Assembly (NCBI GenBank): GCA_029265355.1
Contig: JAJUJL010000014.1
Span: forward strand, 1 to 64,000
Length of the DNA stretch: 64,000 bases
Direction: 5' to 3'
From: Chloroflexota bacterium
Lineage (GTDB): Bacteria > Chloroflexota > Anaerolineae > Anaerolineales > UBA4823
The stretch's first letter is position 1, and every line of letters starts with the position of its first letter. Shown piece after piece: positions 52,043-61,882 of the stretch. The notes below the pieces were generated by a model. The model saw only the letters and a list, made by a program, of their open reading frames with translations. It was not told where the DNA came from and searched no databases. Made by a program: the position numbers and the translations under genes.

Positions 52043-53980
52043 ATGAATATCAAACTTCCTATGGCGATGCGCCATTTCTTTGCCAGCCTTTTGGCAAAAC
52101 GTAAAACCTTTCCCCGCAACCGGTTGCTGCTTTTGGGCGACCTGTTCTTGATCGTGGTGGCCGCCCTGGGCAGTTTTGCGTTGCGCCTGGATTTGGGTCC
52201 TTTGTTTGTTTATTACCTGCCCCAGGCGTACTGGCTGATTGGGGTAGCGTTGATCGTCAAGCCGCTGGTGTATTTTGCTTTTGGTCTGTATCGCCGGTTG
52301 TGGGCGTACGCCAGCACCCAAGAATTGTGGCTGATTGTGTTGGCAGTCAGCGCCGCCTCCATGCTGGTCTCGGTGGTGGTGGTGATCCTGCGCGCCCTGG
52401 AGATCATGCCGAATTTCCCCCGTTCGACGCTGCCCATCGATTGGCTGCTCTCGTTGGTGCTGGCAGGCGGCCTGCGTTTCTCGGTGCGCCTGCTGGCAGA
52501 TACCCGGGGTGGATCGGGGGAGCGCATCGAGCGCAGCAAGCGTGTCCTGGTGGTGGGGGCGGGCGATGCTGGCGCGCTGGTGGTGCGCGAAATGCAGAAG
52601 AATCGCCAGCTGAACTTCACCCCAGTGTGCTTCCTGGATGATGATCCTGGCAAACAAAAGCAGCAAATTCACGGCGTACCGGTGGTGGGTAAACTGGATG
52701 ACCTGGCGCGCGAGGTGACCTCGCGCCAGATCGATGAAGTGGTGATCGCTATTCCCAGCGCGCCTGGCCGCGTGGTGCGCAAGGTGGCAGACCTGTGCCG
52801 AGCGCGGGGGGTCGCTTTCCGCACCATGCCGGGATTGTACGAGCTGATCGGCGGCAAAGTCAATGTCAGTCACCTGCGCGAGGTGGAAATCACCGACTTG
52901 CTGCGGCGGGAAACCACCCAAATCAACAACGCCGGCGTCGGCGCAAGCCTGACGGGAAAACGTGTCTTGATCACCGGTGCAGGGGGGTCGATCGGCAAGG
53001 AGTTGTGCCGCCAGGTTGCGCGCTGGGGTCCCGGCGAGCTGATCCTGCTGGGGCATGGGGAGAATAGCATCTTCGAGACGTTGCTGGAGATGGAGGCCAA
53101 TTTTCCCTCCATGCCGCTGCATGCTGTGATTGCCGATGTTCGCGATCTGGACCGCCTGAACGTGGTCTTCGAACGTCATTTACCGCAGGTGGTTTTCCAC
53201 ACCGCAGCCCACAAGCACGTGCCGCTCATGGAAGTCAACGTTGAAGAGGCGATATTGAACAACGTGTTGGGCACACGCAACCTGGTCGAAGTGGCGGTCA
53301 ATTTTGGCACGGAACGCCTCGTGATGATCTCTACCGACAAGGCCATTCGACCCACCAGCGTGTATGGCGCCACCAAACGCCTGGCTGAGTTGCAAGTGTT
53401 GGACGCTGCCAACCGCTCGGGGCGGGCCTTCTCGGTGGTGCGATTTGGCAACGTGCTGGGCAGCCGCGGCAGTGTGATCCCCATCTTCAAGCAGCAGATT
53501 GCCAGCGGCGGCCCGGTGACCATCACGCACCCGGATATGGAACGCTATTTCATGACCATTCCAGAAGCGGTGCACCTGGTGCTGCAAGCCTCGGCCATGG
53601 GACAGGGCGGCGAAGTTTTCGTCTTGAACATGGGTGAACAGGTGCGTATCCTGGACCTGGCAGAAGACCTGATCCGCCTTTCGGGCCTGGAGCCGGGCAG
53701 AGACATCGAGATCATCTTTACCGGTATCCGCCCAGGCGAGAAGATGCGCGAGGAGTTGTGGGATCAATGGGCCAGTTATCGTCCCACTGCCCATCCCGAC
53801 ATCGTGTTGCTGGATCAGGAAGACATCCTGGGCGGGCTGCCGCTGCGTCGCACGATCAATGATTTGATCCACCTGGCGCGCGAAGGCGACCAGGAAGCGA
53901 TCGTGCGCATCCTGGACGAGTTCATTCCGGGGGCTGCGGTGCGCTCGACGCCGCCTCCAGACCTGACCTCGATCGTTTAG
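52043..53980 (+). CDS. CapD-type nucleoside-diphosphate-sugar epimerase/dehydratase
   Basis: A 645-residue membrane-linked SDR of the WbpM/PglF/CapD group. Four N-terminal helices and a CoA-binding domain (RVLVVGAGDAGALVVREM) precede the SDR domain with the NAD motif ITGAGGSIGKELCRQ. The catalytic region is STDKAIRPTSVYGATKRLAE, followed by VRFGNVLGSRGSVIP. Such enzymes convert UDP-GlcNAc to 4-keto-6-deoxy sugars for surface glycans. It lies directly after the sugar-phosphate transferase and before two FemAB genes. Whether it retains the exact dehydratase residues would need alignment. Confidence 0.92.
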   Translation: MNIKLPMAMRHFFASLLAKRKTFPRNRLLLLGDLFLIVVAALGSFALRLDLGPLFVYYLPQAYWLIGVALIVKPLVYFAFGLYRRLWAYASTQELWLIVLAVSAASMLVSVVVVILRALEIMPNFPRSTLPIDWLLSLVLAGGLRFSVRLLADTRGGSGERIERSKRVLVVGAGDAGALVVREMQKNRQLNFTPVCFLDDDPGKQKQQIHGVPVVGKLDDLAREVTSRQIDEVVIAIPSAPGRVVRKVADLCRARGVAFRTMPGLYELIGGKVNVSHLREVEITDLLRRETTQINNAGVGASLTGKRVLITGAGGSIGKELCRQVARWGPGELILLGHGENSIFETLLEMEANFPSMPLHAVIADVRDLDRLNVVFERHLPQVVFHTAAHKHVPLMEVNVEEAILNNVLGTRNLVEVAVNFGTERLVMISTDKAIRPTSVYGATKRLAELQVLDAANRSGRAFSVVRFGNVLGSRGSVIPIFKQQIASGGPVTITHPDMERYFMTIPEAVHLVLQASAMGQGGEVFVLNMGEQVRILDLAEDLIRLSGLEPGRDIEIIFTGIRPGEKMREELWDQWASYRPTAHPDIVLLDQEDILGGLPLRRTINDLIHLAREGDQEAIVRILDEFIPGAAVRSTPPPDLTSIV

Positions 53981-53992
53981 TTCTAACCCCGC

Positions 53993-55000
53993 ATGAATGA
54001 TGGTGTGAGCATGCCTGTATCGCCCGAGGCCTGGGATGAGTTCCTGAGCGATTATCCCGATGCGCATCTGCTGCAGACACGCGCCTGGGGCGAATTGAAG
54101 AGCGCCTTTGGCTGGCGGGCGGTGTATCTTGCCCAGGAGAAAACCGGGGCTCTGGTGCTGTTTCGCCAGCTATTTTTCGGCAAGAGCCTGGCGTACATCC
54201 CACGCGGTCCGCTGGGAGAACACCAGCACTGGCCAGCGCTTTGGCCGGCGGTGGACGCCGTATGCCGGGGGCAAGGAGCGGTGTTCTTGAAGGTGGAGCC
54301 TGACCTGTGGGAGCCGGTTCTCGGTTCTGCGTTGGCGCCGCCAACCGGCTTCCTCCCCAGCGCGCATTCTATCCAGCCGCCGCGCACAATCGTGGTGGAT
54401 TTGAGCGGCGACGAGCAGGCCTGGTTGCAGCGCATGAAGCAGAAGACGCGCTACAATATCCGCCTGGCGCAGAAAAGAGGCCTCCAGGTTCATCCCAGCC
54501 AGGACCTCGAGACCTATGCACGCCTGGCGCAGGTCACTGCCCAGCGGGATGGCTTTGGTGTGCACTCGTTGGCCTATTACCAACGCGCTTACGACCTTTT
54601 TCACCCCCAGGGGCAATGCGAGCTATTGCAGGCAGAATACCAGGGCGAGCCGCTGGCGGCGCTGATGGTGTTTGCCCGCGGGCGGCGCGCCTGGTATCTC
54701 TACGGCGCTTCTTCTGACCAACAGCGTGAGAAAATGCCCACTTATCTGTTGCAATGGGAAGCTATGCGTTGGGCGCGCCAGCAAGGTTGCCTGGAATATG
54801 ACTTGTGGGGTGTACCGGATGAGGACGAGCCAACCCTGGAAGCTGCTTTCGATCAGCGCCGCGATGGCCTGTGGGGCGTGTATCGCTTCAAGCGCGGCTT
54901 TGGCGGCGAGCTGCGCCGTTCGGTCGGGCCGTGGGACCGTGTTTACCAGCCGTGGCTGTACCGCTTCTACCGCTGGTGGATACGGCGGCGCAGCGCCTGA
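53993..55000 (+). CDS. FemAB/FemX-like aminoacyltransferase, copy 1
   Basis: A 335-residue GNAT-fold protein of the FemAB (peptidoglycan bridge formation) family: ANAHLLQTRAWGELKSAFGWRAVYL-type start, MKQKTRYNIRLAQKRGLQVH in the middle, and YLLQWEAMRWARQQGCLEYDLWGVPDE near the end. Known members add amino acids to lipid II from aminoacyl-tRNA. It begins 13 bp after the CapD-type gene and is followed by a second FemAB gene, suggesting sequential bridge or glycan modification. The amino acid added is unknown. Confidence 0.9.
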   Translation: MNDGVSMPVSPEAWDEFLSDYPDAHLLQTRAWGELKSAFGWRAVYLAQEKTGALVLFRQLFFGKSLAYIPRGPLGEHQHWPALWPAVDAVCRGQGAVFLKVEPDLWEPVLGSALAPPTGFLPSAHSIQPPRTIVVDLSGDEQAWLQRMKQKTRYNIRLAQKRGLQVHPSQDLETYARLAQVTAQRDGFGVHSLAYYQRAYDLFHPQGQCELLQAEYQGEPLAALMVFARGRRAWYLYGASSDQQREKMPTYLLQWEAMRWARQQGCLEYDLWGVPDEDEPTLEAAFDQRRDGLWGVYRFKRGFGGELRRSVGPWDRVYQPWLYRFYRWWIRRRSA

Positions 55001-55017
55001 AGCGGCGTGCAAAGGCG

Positions 55018-56202
55018 ATGCCCATGCATGAGCGCGTTTTCTCATCGCTGCCCTTTGCCGCTGGCTGGAACCAGTTGGCGGCTTCTTTCCCCCAGGCGCA
55101 TGTGCTGCAGACCTGGGAATGGGCGCAGTTCAAGTCCGCCTATGGCTGGCAGCAGCATTTTCTCGTCTGGCAAGATCTTGCGGCAGGTTTGATCTTCAAA
55201 CAGCTCGACCTGCAAGAGCCATTTCCTGCGCTCGAGCGCTGCCGTGCGGCGGCCGTGGTGCTGCAACGCCGCTTACGCCTGGCTGGGCTGGCGTTGCCGG
55301 TGAGCGTGCTGTACGCCCCCAAGGGTCCGCTGCTGGATGAATGGGGAGATGCACGGCTGCGCGGCCAGGTATTGGCCGACCTGGCTAATTTTGCTCGCCG
55401 CCAGGGCGCCATCTTCCTGAAAATCGACCCTGATGTGTGCCTGGGAACGGGCGTTCCCGGCGAAGCAGATTCAACCGAAGACCCACTGGGACAGCTCGTG
55501 GCGCAGGCGTTGCAGTCGCTGGGCTGGCAGTTTTCCAGCGAGCAGGTGCAATTCAGGAATTCCATGCTGTTGGATTTGAGGCGCGATGAAGAAGCCTTGC
55601 TGGCGGGTATGAAACAAAAGACGCGCTACAACCTGCGCCTGGCTGAGCGCAAAGGGGTGACGGTGAGCCACGCTGTTGAAGCTGACCTGCCGCTGCTCTA
55701 CCGAATGTACGCCGAAACTTCCTTGAGAGATGGCTTCGCCATCCGCGAAGAGGGTTATTACTTGCAGTTGTGGCAATCGTTCATGCGGGCGGGCCTGGCT
55801 CAGGCCTTGATCGCGCGCCTTCAAGGCGAGGCAGTCGCCGGTGTGATTTTGTTCGCTTTTGCCGGTAGAGCCTGGTTTTTCTACGGCATGTCGCGCGATC
55901 TACATCGCGAGGCGATGCCGAACTATTTGTTGCAATGGGAAGCGATACGCTGGGCGCGAGCCCAGGGTTGCTCGGTGTACGATCTGTGGGGCGCGCCGGA
56001 TAATTTTAACTCGCAAGACCCCATGTATGGCGTGTACCGCTTCAAACAGGGCCTGGGCGCCAGCGTTGTGCGCCGCCTGGGCGCCTGGGATTTGCCCATC
56101 TCCCCGCTACTGTACCGCGTGTACCAGCAATGGCTGCCGCAGGTTCTCGAATGGATGCGGCGCCGCGGCGCCAGGCGCACCAAGATTTCAGCGGGAGTGT
56201 GA
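55018..56202 (+). CDS. FemAB/FemX-like aminoacyltransferase, copy 2
   Basis: A 394-residue paralogue of the upstream FemAB gene, with HVLQTWEWAQFKSAYGWQQHF, MKQKTRYNLRLAERKGVTV and NYLLQWEAIRWARAQGCSVYDLWGAPD. It is about 60 residues longer owing to an extra loop (about residues 70-90) and a tail rich in Arg. Start ATG 55018 has AAAGG upstream; ATG 55024 is possible. The start lies 17 bp after copy 1, and the gene ends 17 bp before the PLP enzyme. The pair has diverged clearly at the DNA level, so the duplication is old. Confidence 0.9.
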   Translation: MPMHERVFSSLPFAAGWNQLAASFPQAHVLQTWEWAQFKSAYGWQQHFLVWQDLAAGLIFKQLDLQEPFPALERCRAAAVVLQRRLRLAGLALPVSVLYAPKGPLLDEWGDARLRGQVLADLANFARRQGAIFLKIDPDVCLGTGVPGEADSTEDPLGQLVAQALQSLGWQFSSEQVQFRNSMLLDLRRDEEALLAGMKQKTRYNLRLAERKGVTVSHAVEADLPLLYRMYAETSLRDGFAIREEGYYLQLWQSFMRAGLAQALIARLQGEAVAGVILFAFAGRAWFFYGMSRDLHREAMPNYLLQWEAIRWARAQGCSVYDLWGAPDNFNSQDPMYGVYRFKQGLGASVVRRLGAWDLPISPLLYRVYQQWLPQVLEWMRRRGARRTKISAGV

Positions 56203-56219
56203 CTTCAAAGGAGGCGCTC

Positions 56220-57188
56220 ATGAAACAGTTACCCCGTTTGCGGATTGCCCACTTGCCGACTCCGGTCGAGACGCTGCCACGGCTGGCAGCGATTCTGAGA
56301 GGACCAAACCTGCTGGTCAAGCGGGACGACGCTACCGGCCTGGCTTTTGGCGGCAACAAGACGCGCAAGCTGGAGCTCTTGCTGGCCGAAGCTCAGGCCA
56401 ATGGCGCGCGCACGCTGGTGACCACCGGAGCCGTCCAGTCCAACCATTGCCGGCAAACCGCCGCTGCTGCCGCCCGCTTTGGCTTTGACTGCATCCTGGT
56501 GCTGGCAGGGCAGCCAGACCAGCCAGCGTCTGCCAACCTGTTGTTGGATCGGCTGTTGGGCGCAGAGCTGGTGTGGACGGAGCGTGCGCAGCGCGACCAG
56601 ACGCTGCGGCAGGTGTTCGAAAACGCCTGGGAAGTGGGTCGGCGCCCCTACCTGGTGCCCTACGGCGGTTCCAGCGCTACCGGCGCCGCGGCCTATGTGC
56701 TGGCCTTCCAGGAATTGCTCTCCCAGGGTGTGCAACCCGATTGGGTGGTATTTGCCTCATCCTCGGGCGGCACACAGGCGGGCCTGGCATTGGGCGCGAA
56801 ACTGGCTGGTTTCCGGGGCAAGATCTTGGGCATTAGCATCGATGAGCAAGCTGATGTTCTGCGCCATAGAGTGGCTGAGCTGGCAAACGCAACCGCCGAC
56901 TTGCTGGGTGAGCCCATCCGTTTGCTGGCTGATGAGGTGCTGGTCAATGACGAGTTTTTGGGACAGGGCTATGGCGTGGCTGGCGAGGCGGAGTTGGAAG
57001 CGATTCGCTTGTTCGCTAAGCATGAAGGGTTATTATTGGACCCGGTCTACACCGGGCGCGCCGCAGCAGGCCTGATTGCCCTGGCGCGTTCCGGCACATT
57101 TGCCCCTGGCGAGCAAGTGTTGTTCTGGCACACCGGCGGCGCGCCAGCTCTGTTCGCCGACGCCTATCGGTCGCTGTTGGCGGGTTGA
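56220..57188 (+). CDS. PLP-dependent D-cysteine desulfhydrase/ACC deaminase family enzyme
   Basis: A 322-residue fold type II PLP enzyme. The cofactor lysine is in KRDDATGLAFGGNKTRKLE, the substrate segment is TTGAVQSNHCRQTAAAAA, the phosphate-binding glycines are in FASSSGGTQAGLALG, and a late motif is WHTGGAPALF. The family includes D-cysteine desulfhydrase (DcyD) and 1-aminocyclopropane-1-carboxylate deaminase; the former is more usual for such sequences, but specificity is uncertain. AAAGGAGG precedes the ATG at 56220. It ends the polysaccharide/FemAB operon. Confidence 0.88.
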   Translation: MKQLPRLRIAHLPTPVETLPRLAAILRGPNLLVKRDDATGLAFGGNKTRKLELLLAEAQANGARTLVTTGAVQSNHCRQTAAAAARFGFDCILVLAGQPDQPASANLLLDRLLGAELVWTERAQRDQTLRQVFENAWEVGRRPYLVPYGGSSATGAAAYVLAFQELLSQGVQPDWVVFASSSGGTQAGLALGAKLAGFRGKILGISIDEQADVLRHRVAELANATADLLGEPIRLLADEVLVNDEFLGQGYGVAGEAELEAIRLFAKHEGLLLDPVYTGRAAAGLIALARSGTFAPGEQVLFWHTGGAPALFADAYRSLLAG

Positions 57189-57271
57189 GCTGCGCCGCTG
57201 ATGCGTTGCTGATGAGCCGCGCCCGGTCCAGGCGCGTGTGGCGCCGGCTGCCGCCTGGCCAGGTGCTCAAT

Positions 57272-58984
57272 TCAAGCCAGCCCCAGGACTTCGTAGACCT
57301 GCATGGGTTGGCTTTTGCCTTTTAATGGGATGGAAGCAACCGGGCGCACGCGCAGCCCTTCGCCAATCTGCTTGAGCACATCGGCGCTGATCAGGATTTG
57401 CCCTGGAGCGGCATTTTCCTGGATTCTCTTGGCGGTGTTGACGCTGTCGCCGATGGCGGTGTAATCCAGGCGTTCTTCAGTCCCCACCAGGCCCAGAACC
57501 GCGTCGCCATAATGGATGCCAACCGCCAGCGAGAGATGGTGCTCTTCTGGCAGTGCATCATGCAATCGCCTGACCGCTGCCTGCATCTCCAGGGCGGCCT
57601 TCACGGCGTGCAAGGCGTGATCGGGTTGGGGAATGGGCGCATTGAACCAGGCCATGACTGCGTCGCCCAGAAATTTGTCGATGGTGCCCTGGTGGGCGAG
57701 CACAGCCTGGGCGGCAGCCGCCAAGTAGCGATTGAGCACGGACACGAGCAGCTCTGGATCATGCGCCTCGCTGAAGTGGGTGAAATCGCGAATATCGGCG
57801 AACAGGGTAGTGATGTGAGCTCGTCGCCCGCCCACGCTGAGCTGCTCTGGGTCGATTTGCTCGATGACGGCTGGCGAAACCATGCGTTCGAACAGGCGTC
57901 TCTGCGACTGCAGGCGGCGCTTTTCCGTCAGGTCTTCCAGCACAATGGCGACTCCCGGCGCGCCCTGGATAGCGCGGTTGAGCGGGGAAAGATTCAGGCT
58001 CAGGTTGGCTGGAGGCCGGCCAGGCAGAGTAACCTCAACTTCAACGCCGATGATGTTGGCGTTTGTCTTGCACACCATGTGGATGTACTGCTTCAGGGAT
58101 TCTCCAAAGGATGGAAATACCTGTTCGATGGCGCGGCCTTTGAGCCAATCCGCTGGCTGTCCGATGATTTCTTGCGCCGCCCGATTCGACATTGTGATGC
58201 GGTTGTGCTCATCGGTGGTGATCACGCCGCTGGCAATGGATTCGAAGACATTGTCCATCAGAGCTTTCAACTCGGTGGTTTCGGCCAGCGCTGAGCGCAC
58301 CGACTCGAACAGGCGCGCATTTTCGATCGCCACGGCCGTCTGGTTGGCAAAAGCGGTCAGCAGTTCGCGGGCGTTTTCGGTGAAGATGCCGGTGTGCATG
58401 CGGTTATCGGCATAGATGACGCCGATGATCTGGTCTTTCAGTTTCAATGGCACGCACAGGATCGAGCGCAATTGGTAAGCCATCACGCTCTGCCGCCCGA
58501 GAAAACGGGGATCTTCCTGGGCGTCCGTGGTCAGTAGCGGCTGGCCGCGTTCCAGCACCCGGGCAATCACCGTGCGGCTGATAGCGAAGTCTTCAGGGGC
58601 GATGGATTCTTGCGACCAGTTGCGCGCCACGCGTGTGACCAGGTTGCCGTCTGCGCCGCGCAGCATGAGAAAGCCGCGTTCGGCGTTGGTCAGGCGTATG
58701 ATCATGTCCATGGCGATGCGCAGCACCTCATTGAGCTGCAAGGTGGAGTTGATGATCTGGCTGATGCCAGCCAGCGCCACCAGGTTCTCACTGGCATGGA
58801 AGGTTGGCGTGCGATTGACCTGTAGCTCTTTCAAGCCGCGGATGAGCTGGCTCAACTGCTCGAGCAGCAGCGTCGGCGCTGTGCGCTCCCGCTTGAGCAG
58901 ATGGCTGCGCACTTGTTCAGCGAGCTTTAGCAAATGGCTTAGGGTATCAGCAGAATCTTCGCTCTGGAGTTGCAGTTCTTCCAT
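57272..58984 (-). CDS. class III adenylate/guanylate cyclase with GAF and PAS domains
   Basis: A 570-residue soluble cyclase. An N-terminal helix leads to a GAF domain (about 70-230; LRSILCVPLKLKDQIIGVIYADN), a PAS-like domain (about 240-360) and a class III cyclase domain (about 390-570). Catalytic features are the metal Asp in TTLFADIRDFTHF, IDKFLGDAVMAWF, and DYTAIGDSVNTAKRI with the transition-state Asn/Arg pair. The Lys in IDKFLGD suits adenine recognition, while Thr replaces the usual Asp in the second site. It likely makes cAMP in response to a small ligand or redox cue. It is co-oriented with the transglutaminase gene upstream. Confidence 0.9.
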   Translation of the reverse strand: MEELQLQSEDSADTLSHLLKLAEQVRSHLLKRERTAPTLLLEQLSQLIRGLKELQVNRTPTFHASENLVALAGISQIINSTLQLNEVLRIAMDMIIRLTNAERGFLMLRGADGNLVTRVARNWSQESIAPEDFAISRTVIARVLERGQPLLTTDAQEDPRFLGRQSVMAYQLRSILCVPLKLKDQIIGVIYADNRMHTGIFTENARELLTAFANQTAVAIENARLFESVRSALAETTELKALMDNVFESIASGVITTDEHNRITMSNRAAQEIIGQPADWLKGRAIEQVFPSFGESLKQYIHMVCKTNANIIGVEVEVTLPGRPPANLSLNLSPLNRAIQGAPGVAIVLEDLTEKRRLQSQRRLFERMVSPAVIEQIDPEQLSVGGRRAHITTLFADIRDFTHFSEAHDPELLVSVLNRYLAAAAQAVLAHQGTIDKFLGDAVMAWFNAPIPQPDHALHAVKAALEMQAAVRRLHDALPEEHHLSLAVGIHYGDAVLGLVGTEERLDYTAIGDSVNTAKRIQENAAPGQILISADVLKQIGEGLRVRPVASIPLKGKSQPMQVYEVLGLA

Positions 58985-59098
58985 GCAGTCTCTCGGGCGC
59001 CCGGCGACATCAAATATCGCAAGATAGCATCTGCCAGCCTGGGTGCTGGCATCGATTGGGGTGCAGGTGTGGCGCTGATGTGGATTCTACCACCAGCC

Positions 59099-61465
59099 CT
59101 AGGATCGTGAGTCTGGCGTTCCGCCCACCACGGATAGCAGGTTTCGAAACCAGGCGCGCAGCGACCAGCGACGGATCTCCCGGCTGGCATGCGTGGCGAT
59201 TGCCAGGTCCACCTGCTGGGCATTGCCGTACATGGCTTTCTGGTATTCTTCCACCAGCACCCAGGCAGCTTGTTGGGTGGCAGGGAGCGCCCTGGTCAGC
59301 ACGGCCGCGCGCTCGGTTGGCGTAGCGCTGGGTTCGGGCTTGCGCCGGATGCGCCCCAGGGCCAGGTTAATTTCCTGGTAGGCGCGGGGAAGTGGACCCA
59401 GGCGCGCCAGCGTGGACCATTTGAGGATGGCTGCTGGCGGTTGCAGGCCAATGCGCCGGATGCTGCTCTCCAGGATGATGGGCAACGGCGGGAGGCGCTC
59501 GTGCAGCCGGCTCCTGCGCATGATGGGGATCAACAGGGCAACCAGCGCCGCGGAGAGCGTTAGCAAAAGGACCGCCACCAACAAATTGAGCGCAGGGTTG
59601 CCAGACGCCTGCTCGCCAGCGGCGTTATCCAGGTTATCTTGCGGCGGGAGCGGCAGTTCATCCTCCGGAAGCAGCTCGTCCCCAGGCAGCGCCTCACCTG
59701 GCGGCGGGGCAACAGTTTCACCGAGCGGGCGCACCAACACAGGTTGGGAAGATGTGGGTTCGAATTCCACCCAGCCGATGCCGGGAAAATAGACTTCCGG
59801 CCAGGCATGCGCATCTCGCTGGCGGACGAGGTAGCCTGCGTCATTGGGCAGGTCTTCCCCCTGGGCATAACCCGCAGCCATGCGCGCCGGTATACCCAGC
59901 GAGCGCAGCAAAACGACTTCTGCGGTGGCGTAATAGTTGCAGAAGCCTTGTTTTGTGTCGAAAAGGAACCAATCCACCAGGTCCTGGTCGATGGGCAAGG
60001 GCGGTACGCTCTCGGTATATTCGATGTTGGCTCTCAGGTAGCCGGTGACCGCCACAACGATATCATAGGGGGTTTCTTTGCCCGCTGCGAGCTGCTGCGC
60101 CAGGTCGCGCGTGCGTTGGGTGATGGAGTCTGGTAGCTGTAAGTAGCGCTCAGTGACCCACTGCGGATACTCGCGGCCTGCCTCGCGCAACTTCTTGACG
60201 GTGACGTCGTTGAACGAAATCCTGGCGCTGTAGACCTCGCCGGCGCGCAGCGAGGGCGAAGCGCTGATGGTGGATACATCGGCGAAACCGTTTGGATTGG
60301 CGTTCAATTCCAGCCTGACAGGCCGGCTGACCCAGATCGTCTGGTGTGGGGTCAACAAGGTGGAAATGGGCTTGCCGGTGGTGAAGACGAACAGGAAATC
60401 TCCTGCAGCGTTATCGCTCATGTCGGGGAAGTTCAGGCGCAGCGTGCCGGCGTCGAACAGGCGCGTCGAAAGATCGGTGCTGCTCCAGCCATTATCGAAA
60501 TGATCGTAGGTGCGCGCTCGCCAATAGAAGCGCAAATTGGCTGGCGCATCTTCGGGAATCTGCACCGTCAATACGACTTCATCGGTCAAGCGGTTGCCGC
60601 GACCCAGGGAAAGGTTGGGTCCATAATAGTCGTTGACCAGTCCGACCGAAGAGCGCAAAGAGGCAAACGCGTTATCGAAAATGCTGCGAAATTCGGTGAA
60701 AGGCCCGCGAATGGTGCGTTGCCACAGCTCGCGGGCTGCCGGCACACTGTCTGCCAGGGCGGGCGCTGCCCAAGAAAGCGCCAGAAGCAATGTGGTGACG
60801 ATCAGGGCGATGCGCACGAAGTCCACGCCCAGGTAAGGGGGCATATAGGTGTTGGACTGTTGCCAGCCTTCCTGGTATTTTAGAAACGCCAGGCGCGCCA
60901 CCAGGGTGATGGAGAAGAACAGATACAAAACCAGGTACCAGACACGGCCCGGCAAGAAGGCGTCGTAGTGATGGATGACCACCAAAGCCAGACCCATGGG
61001 CAGGGAGGTGCGCCAGGGGTTGCCATGTCTCGCCATCTGGTAGCCGGCGTAGGCGCTCAAAGACCAGAAAAGCAGCGCCATCAAGACCAGGAACAAGAAA
61101 TTGTCAGTGACGGCTTGCTGGCGGGAAAGCTGGGAGAAAATCGCCAACAGGCGGCTGCCCATGATCTGCAGGCGCTCGCTCCAGGTGATATCTTCACCCA
61201 CCAGCAGGCCAATGCGCCAGCTCACCAGGAAAGCGCCGTAGATGCTGGCCAACAGGATGGCGGTGCGCGGCTGAAATAGGCTGGCGCCCAGGGCGACGCC
61301 CGCCGCGGCGCCCAGGTAGCTGATCACGCCGGTGATGTTCAGGTTTTCGGTCCAGCCAGTTGCTACCAGGCGGGAATAAGCGGTGGTTAACAGCACCACC
61401 AGGAGTAACAGGCTGGGCAAATCCCACCACCGCCGGTAGGCTGCAGAAGAAAGTTTCGATCTCAT
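59099..61465 (-). CDS. membrane-bound transglutaminase-like protein
   Basis: A 788-residue membrane protein. About six helices fill the first 240 residues, followed by an extracytoplasmic part with a transglutaminase-like domain. The triad is Cys in TKQGFCNYYATAEVVLLRSLGIPARM, His in RQRDAHAWPEVYFPG and Asp or Glu in IGWVEFEPT. A further helix (ALNLLVAVLLLTLSAALVALL) and a DUF4129-like tail (YQEINLALGRIRRKPEP) end the protein. The layout is that of DUF3488/TgpA-type proteins. The substrate is unknown. ATG 61465 has AGGTGAG upstream; a DUF58/MoxR pair is not present here. Confidence 0.9.
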   Translation of the reverse strand: MRSKLSSAAYRRWWDLPSLLLLVVLLTTAYSRLVATGWTENLNITGVISYLGAAAGVALGASLFQPRTAILLASIYGAFLVSWRIGLLVGEDITWSERLQIMGSRLLAIFSQLSRQQAVTDNFLFLVLMALLFWSLSAYAGYQMARHGNPWRTSLPMGLALVVIHHYDAFLPGRVWYLVLYLFFSITLVARLAFLKYQEGWQQSNTYMPPYLGVDFVRIALIVTTLLLALSWAAPALADSVPAARELWQRTIRGPFTEFRSIFDNAFASLRSSVGLVNDYYGPNLSLGRGNRLTDEVVLTVQIPEDAPANLRFYWRARTYDHFDNGWSSTDLSTRLFDAGTLRLNFPDMSDNAAGDFLFVFTTGKPISTLLTPHQTIWVSRPVRLELNANPNGFADVSTISASPSLRAGEVYSARISFNDVTVKKLREAGREYPQWVTERYLQLPDSITQRTRDLAQQLAAGKETPYDIVVAVTGYLRANIEYTESVPPLPIDQDLVDWFLFDTKQGFCNYYATAEVVLLRSLGIPARMAAGYAQGEDLPNDAGYLVRQRDAHAWPEVYFPGIGWVEFEPTSSQPVLVRPLGETVAPPPGEALPGDELLPEDELPLPPQDNLDNAAGEQASGNPALNLLVAVLLLTLSAALVALLIPIMRRSRLHERLPPLPIILESSIRRIGLQPPAAILKWSTLARLGPLPRAYQEINLALGRIRRKPEPSATPTERAAVLTRALPATQQAAWVLVEEYQKAMYGNAQQVDLAIATHASREIRRWSLRAWFRNLLSVVGGTPDSRS

Positions 61466-61882
61466 CAACTCACCTGGTCCGTTTAGAACTCATCCGAATA
61501 TTCGAGAGAGGTGGGGGTATTGCGGTGCGGTGTGCCGCAACACCCCCACATCCCGGTCATTTGATATACGTCAATCCACCAACAATACGCTCGAAGCATG
61601 GCAAGAGGTTCACGAGCTGAGCAGGAAGGGCGATAGAGAGAGGGCATCGGGTTGGACGTAGCCTGCCCAGCGCCTGGAGCAGCCATCTATAGTATGACCG
61701 ATAAACCGCGGTGGGAAGGTTAATGGATGGTGAAAAAGTGCGCAGAGTATGGTAAAATGACGGGCGTTGACCGCGGGGCATGTGCAGGCGGCGACACCTG
61801 ATAAGGGCGCCGGTCTGTACATGTTGTGCGTATAGGCAGTTGTGGCTGCGCACTGCACCCAATCACTCTTTGAGGAGCCTTC
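61466..61882. promoter_or_regulatory. intergenic region before nuoA
   Basis: It holds a palindrome (about 61507-61551, GAGGTGGGGGTATTGCGG../..CCGCAACACCCCCAC) related to that at 3911-3959. A candidate promoter is GTGAAA (61730-61735), 17 bp, TAAAAT (61753-61758), giving a leader of about 120 nt to nuoA. No small gene is supported. Confidence 0.5.

Noticed and set aside
49189-57188. RidA and the PLP desulfhydrase as a functional pair
   Set aside because: They are about 7 kb apart with an unrelated operon between.
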